This document shows, one piece after another, positions 6,192 through 8,971 of a stretch of DNA of 8,971 nt (positions within the stretch are counted from its first letter, which is position 1; every line of letters starts with the position of its first letter). The notes beneath the pieces were generated by a model that saw only the letters and a list, made by a program, of their open reading frames with translations, did no database searches and had not been told where the DNA came from. This stretch comes from JBJXGC01 sp046154545 (GTDB lineage: Bacteria > Chloroflexota > Dehalococcoidia > Tepidiformales > Tepidiformaceae). Both the position numbers and the translations under genes were made by a program. The stretch is from positions 1-8,971 of the forward strand of contig JBJXGC010000121.1 of the NCBI GenBank assembly GCA_046154545.1. The letters run 5' to 3'.

Positions 6192-8179
6192 GGAGCCGCC
6201 TTCCGCGCCCAGCGCCACCAGGCCGCAGCCGAGCGCCAGCCGTTGAGGCGGCCGTGGCCTTTGAGCCGGGCGGAGGCCATGCCGTCAGCCGCCTTGAGGG
6301 CCGCGTACTGGAGGCCGAGGAAGCTATCGACTGCAGCCATCGGCCCGCCGAGGGTGGCCGCCCCGGAGGCGTAAAGGCGGGCGTCGCCATGGCGCATCGC
6401 TTCGATCTCGAAGTCGTTGCTCACGGCGAAGCGGCCGACCGGGTTGAGGGGCACGTCGTACATCTTGATCAGGTCGCCAAGAAGCGGGCTCCGCTGGGGG
6501 GCGGCGACCAGGCCGGTGCAGTCGATCACCCAGTCGGCGACGACATCGAGTTCGCCGCCGCCGGCGAGGGTGCTCGCAATCGCGGTCGCGATGCGGCCAT
6601 CCGGCGTGGGAGTGACTGACGTCACCGTCCCGAACTCCGGCCGGAACCAGCCTTCGCGGACACCGCTCTTAACGATAGCGCGCCAGTCGGAGCGGGCGGC
6701 CGTGGTCGTGCCACCCCAGCTATCGAGGAGGGCCTTGCGCTCGTCCCAGCTCGCCTTCTCGAGCGTCCGGCGCAGCTCGCCGCCCCAACAGGCCTTGGGC
6801 CAGTTGAAGGGTTGGAACTCGAACTGCTCTTCGACCTTCCGGCGGGCGCGGCCCCAGTGATGGCCGTCCACCGCGCGGGAGCGGTTGAGGTGGATGCAGT
6901 GGATCTTGTCGTTCGTCCGGCGCTCTTCCGAGAGGCGCTGGATGATGCGCGAGGCGACGATGCCCCGGCCCCGGAGGAGCACCACGCCGCCTTTTTCGCG
7001 GAGTGACTGATAGATGTGGGCGTGGTCTTCGTAGGCGTTGACGACGCGGCTGAAGTCCTCGTGTTGTTCGCGGAACTGGGCGAGGTCGGGCAGCATCTGG
7101 ATGGCGGGGTAGCCCACGGCGAGATGGAGCACCTTCGCGCTTATCACGACGTGCTTCCGCTCCTGGGCCGTGCCGGTGGAGACGATGGCCAGGAGGCGGC
7201 CCTCCTCCGACTTCCGGATCGCCCGGATACGGCCGAACTGGAGCATCCCCGGCCAGCCGATCCGGACCGCCTCAGCTTCGACGGACTTGACCACGTCACC
7301 CAGGCGAGGCGTGTACGTCTGGGCAACTGCAGGCTCCCCGAAGACGCTCCAGAAGATCGAGCCAGCGAGGCGCAGGTGGCCGTGGACGAGTTCGCGCACC
7401 CCTTCGCGCATGGCGTAGCCGGGGAAGCCCCAGGGGTTATCGGGCGTGGAATCGGAGTTCGAGCGCAACCGCTCGTAGAGGGGGATCTGCGAGTTCTGGC
7501 AGAGGCGGGCGTAGCGGGCCATCGGCGCCGCTTCGTTGCCGATGACAGCGATGTCCGCCGCGGCCATGCCGCTGCAGCGGAGGAGATCGACGAGGACGAA
7601 GCTGCCGATCCCGCCGCCAAGGGCCGCCAGTTCGACCACCTGGACGGGCACGCCGGCCGCGGCCAGCTCGCGCTCGGAGATGACCGGCCTCGCCAGCATC
7701 TCCTCGGAAACAAGACCCGGCGGGGCCGCGCTGGCCGGGGCGTCAAGGGCCGAGGGCGCGCGCACGATCACCGTCCGGGAGGGGTCGGCGGGCGGCTCCT
7801 CGCGGGCTGCCGGGCGAGCGGCCGGGACTTCGGCGAGGTCGAGGAGGATGGTCCCGGCCACGGTCGCCTCCTGGTCCGGGCCCCCGGCGCCGGCGACCGT
7901 CATGGTCACCCCGCCCACCGAGAGGCTATCCCCTGGCCGCAGTTCGACGGCGGTGATGCGCTCGTCGTTGACGAGGGTACCGTTGCGGCTCTTCAGGTCC
8001 TCGATCGTGGCGCGCCCGGCCGCGGTCGTGATCCGGGCGTGCTGGCGCGAGACCATCGGGCCTGTGAGGACGATGTCGTTCTCGTGCGCGCGGCCGAGGG
8101 TGATCGAGCCGTCAGTGAGTTCGATCTCCTGCGGCTGCCCCTGCTGGTCGGTCCACTGGAGGATGAGGTTCGATGCCAC
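6188..8179 (-). CDS. FHA domain fused to a FAD/NAD(P)-binding flavoprotein
   Basis: A 663-residue soluble protein. Residues about 5-97 are a canonical FHA domain: GRAHEND (29-35), SRQHARI (44-50) and SRNGTLVN (64-71). A low-complexity Pro/Ala/Thr linker (about 100-175) holds Thr106, Thr110 and Thr136 as possible phosphosites. The rest resembles a two-dinucleotide-domain oxidoreductase: a glycine-rich loop GGGIGS (188-193) after a hydrophobic strand, an A-V-G-Y-P segment (354-358), a second Rossmann loop GRGIVASR (404-411) and WVIDCTGL (550-557), which resembles the usual ATG-like FAD motif. The general look is of the FAD/NAD(P)-binding class that includes SidA/IucD-type monooxygenases, but I cannot assign substrate or reaction. 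The C-terminus is basic and Trp-rich (about 640-663). The start is a GTG with only a weak GGGA ahead of it, but a promoter-like sequence is well placed upstream and the FHA begins at once. The stop overlaps the next gene as GTGA. Confidence 0.88.
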   Translation of the reverse strand: MASNLILQWTDQQGQPQEIELTDGSITLGRAHENDIVLTGPMVSRQHARITTAAGRATIEDLKSRNGTLVNDERITAVELRPGDSLSVGGVTMTVAGAGGPDQEATVAGTILLDLAEVPAARPAAREEPPADPSRTVIVRAPSALDAPASAAPPGLVSEEMLARPVISERELAAAGVPVQVVELAALGGGIGSFVLVDLLRCSGMAAADIAVIGNEAAPMARYARLCQNSQIPLYERLRSNSDSTPDNPWGFPGYAMREGVRELVHGHLRLAGSIFWSVFGEPAVAQTYTPRLGDVVKSVEAEAVRIGWPGMLQFGRIRAIRKSEEGRLLAIVSTGTAQERKHVVISAKVLHLAVGYPAIQMLPDLAQFREQHEDFSRVVNAYEDHAHIYQSLREKGGVVLLRGRGIVASRIIQRLSEERRTNDKIHCIHLNRSRAVDGHHWGRARRKVEEQFEFQPFNWPKACWGGELRRTLEKASWDERKALLDSWGGTTTAARSDWRAIVKSGVREGWFRPEFGTVTSVTPTPDGRIATAIASTLAGGGELDVVADWVIDCTGLVAAPQRSPLLGDLIKMYDVPLNPVGRFAVSNDFEIEAMRHGDARLYASGAATLGGPMAAVDSFLGLQYAALKAADGMASARLKGHGRLNGWRSAAAWWRWARKAAP

Positions 8180-8273
8180 CCGTTATCCCACGCTGCTGGG
8201 CGTGGTTATACCCCAAGCAAGCATCGTTGGCGAGCGATCTCGGTTATGTCCCCGCGGGCGGTCTCCGTGGCGT
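8180..8273. other. Intergenic region upstream of the FHA-flavoprotein
   Basis: This 94-bp gap between the Clp-N-like stop and the flavoprotein GTG is relatively AT-rich for the window. It carries the promoter-like pair described at 8205-8233. No terminator hairpin with a T-run was seen for the upstream gene pair. Confidence 0.5.
8205..8233 (-). promoter_or_regulatory. Sigma70-like promoter for the FHA-flavoprotein operon
   Basis: On the minus strand TCGCCA (8233-8228, four of six -35 matches) is separated by exactly 17 nt from TATAAC (8210-8205, five of six -10 matches). A transcription start near 8198 would leave a leader of about 19 nt before the GTG at 8179. The box stands out in otherwise GC-rich sequence and lies in the 94-bp gap after the Clp-N-like gene. 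Confidence 0.55.
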
Positions 8274-8594
8274 TCAAGAGGCGAGGGCGTGGAGATCGGC
8301 GGCGAACTGGGCAAGTGCATCCTCACTCAACACCGCGCCGGGGGAGCCCAGCCGCGCATGCCAACGCTGGATGAGCGCCTTGACGGCCGGTTCGACCCCG
8401 CCCGCCGCCGTCCGCGAACGCGGGACGAGCGGTGAAACCGGACGGCCAAGGTCGGCCATGGATTTGGCCCCGCGGAGGACGGCGATCGCGTCCAGGAGGT
8501 GGACGGCCGTCACATCGGGGAGGCCATGGTAATTCGCGATGGCGGAGGCGGTAGTGAGGACATCCGCGAAGCGGACCGCCTCATCCGCGTTCAT
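8274..8594 (-). CDS. Small Clp N-terminal-repeat-like protein
   Basis: A 106-residue protein starting at an ATG that overlaps the DinB-family stop as ATGA, so the pair is translationally coupled. Residues 9-57 follow the spacing of a single Clp N-terminal repeat: an alanine-rich helix, A-N-Y-H-G-L (20-25), then V-T-A-V-H-L-L-D-A-I (28-37), comparable to the G-x(n)-HLLLAL core of ClpA/ClpC/ClpB N-domains. The second half has no second repeat and no AAA+ ATPase. In the family this domain binds substrates or adaptors, so a stand-alone copy might be an adaptor. The match rests on pattern only and is tentative; the alternative is an unrelated small helical protein. An open frame extends upstream in the same phase to 8957, but its Arg/Pro-rich translation is the out-of-frame shadow of the DinB-like gene. 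Confidence 0.6.
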   Translation of the reverse strand: MNADEAVRFADVLTTASAIANYHGLPDVTAVHLLDAIAVLRGAKSMADLGRPVSPLVPRSRTAAGGVEPAVKALIQRWHARLGSPGAVLSEDALAQFAADLHALAS

Positions 8595-8971
8595 CGGGAC
8601 GAGGCGGCGGCAAGCGCCAGCGCCGCCCAGAGCTGTTCGAGGTGCAGCTCTTCGTGCTTGAGCTGGTGGCGCACGTACGGCTCGAGGACGACCGTCCCGA
8701 GGACTTCGTGGCGGCCGGTGCTGCCCCAGGCTTCGGGTGAGAGGCGGGTGAGCAGCCTGACGAGGCCGGAGCGCGAGGCCGCGAACTCGCCCAACAGGGC
8801 CGGCAGGTCCGCGGCGGTATCGGCGGCGAGGGCGACCCAGCGGTCCTCGTCGTAGTCCGGGAGGAAGGGGTCGGCGTTGAAGGCCATCCAGCGGAAGCGG
8901 ATGCTGTAGACGAGAGCGGCGTCGCGCATATGGCGGAGGACGTGAAACGCCGACCACTCGCCGGGGACGGG
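8591..8971 (-). CDS. DinB-family (DinB_2-like) protein, N-terminus outside window
   Basis: The frame is open from the right window edge to a stop at 8591, giving 126 visible residues. The visible start reads P-G-E-W-S-A-F-H-V-L-R-H-M-R-D, a classic DinB_2 opening (PGEWS-x2-E-x2-x-H-L-x-D). It continues through R-x-R-W-M-x-F-N-x-D-P-F-L-P-x-Y-D-E-D-x-W, also typical of the family, and a C-terminal helix H-Q-L-K-H-E-E-L-H. The conserved histidines (R-H-M early and the late H-x3-H-x3-H) are the usual divalent-metal ligands of this four-helix bundle. An internal ATG at 8929 is open but would remove the first conserved motif, so the true start lies beyond the window, probably a few tens of residues away. 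Biochemical roles in the family include thiol-dependent transferases and many unknowns, so none is assigned. Coupled to the Clp-N-like gene by ATGA. Confidence 0.85.
   Translation of the reverse strand, partial: PVPGEWSAFHVLRHMRDAALVYSIRFRWMAFNADPFLPDYDEDRWVALAADTAADLPALLGEFAASRSGLVRLLTRLSPEAWGSTGRHEVLGTVVLEPYVRHQLKHEELHLEQLWAALALAAASSR

Noticed and set aside
4972..6390. Long minus-strand open frame spanning the divergent region, the FHA/zinc-ribbon gene and the end of the flavoprotein
   Set aside because: It runs antisense to the plus-strand FHA gene and in a wrong phase over two minus-strand genes, and its composition is Arg/Pro/His-rich without motifs.
7016..8374. Long plus-strand open frame opposite the FHA-flavoprotein
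   Set aside because: Charged low-complexity translation without recognisable motifs, fully antisense to a motif-rich gene.
1..8971. Mobile element, tRNA or rRNA, or horizontally acquired island
   Set aside because: No transposase or integrase motifs, terminal inverted repeats, or tRNA/rRNA-like sequences were recognised, and base composition looks uniform by eye.

Overview
The window is GC-rich DNA (roughly two thirds G+C by eye), almost fully coding, from a bacterium that makes heavy use of FHA (phosphothreonine-binding) domains. FHA proteins, CPA2 antiporters with Usp tails, a DinB-family protein and a type IV prepilin peptidase together fit Chloroflexota or another GC-rich environmental phylum. 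That placement is a low-confidence inference, because no marker gene is present.

Layout, left to right. Positions 1-412 (minus) hold the 5' part of an A24 prepilin peptidase whose 3' end is outside the window. Positions 503-904 (minus) encode a small FHA protein, translationally coupled (TGATG) to 904-3447 (minus), an 847-residue protein made of a CPA2 Na+(K+)/H+ antiporter, two Usp-like domains and a C-terminal FHA domain. Positions 3605-4975 (minus) encode a second CPA2 paralogue that lacks the acidic residues expected at the ion-binding site. A 110-bp divergent intergenic region follows. Positions 5086-5760 (plus) encode an FHA / zinc-ribbon / degenerate-FHA protein. It converges, with an 8-bp gap, on a minus-strand pair: a four-helix membrane protein (5769-6191) coupled by a GTGA overlap to an FHA-flavoprotein (6188-8179) with its own promoter-like sequence. 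At the right edge a coupled pair (ATGA) encodes a small Clp-N-like protein (8274-8594) and the C-terminal part of a DinB-family protein (8591 to the edge). No stretch over 300 bases lacks a gene.

How the genes may work together: four neighbouring proteins carry at least four intact FHA domains plus one decayed one, and two of these domains are fused to effectors (an ion antiporter and a flavoprotein). The simplest reading is a phosphothreonine-controlled membrane ion-homeostasis and redox module, with the Ser/Thr kinase and phosphatase encoded elsewhere. Domain identities rest on motifs read directly from the sequence; the functional linkage is inference. The most unusual items are the antiporter-Usp-Usp-FHA fusion, its neighbouring acid-less antiporter paralogue, and the FHA-flavoprotein with its coupled membrane partner.
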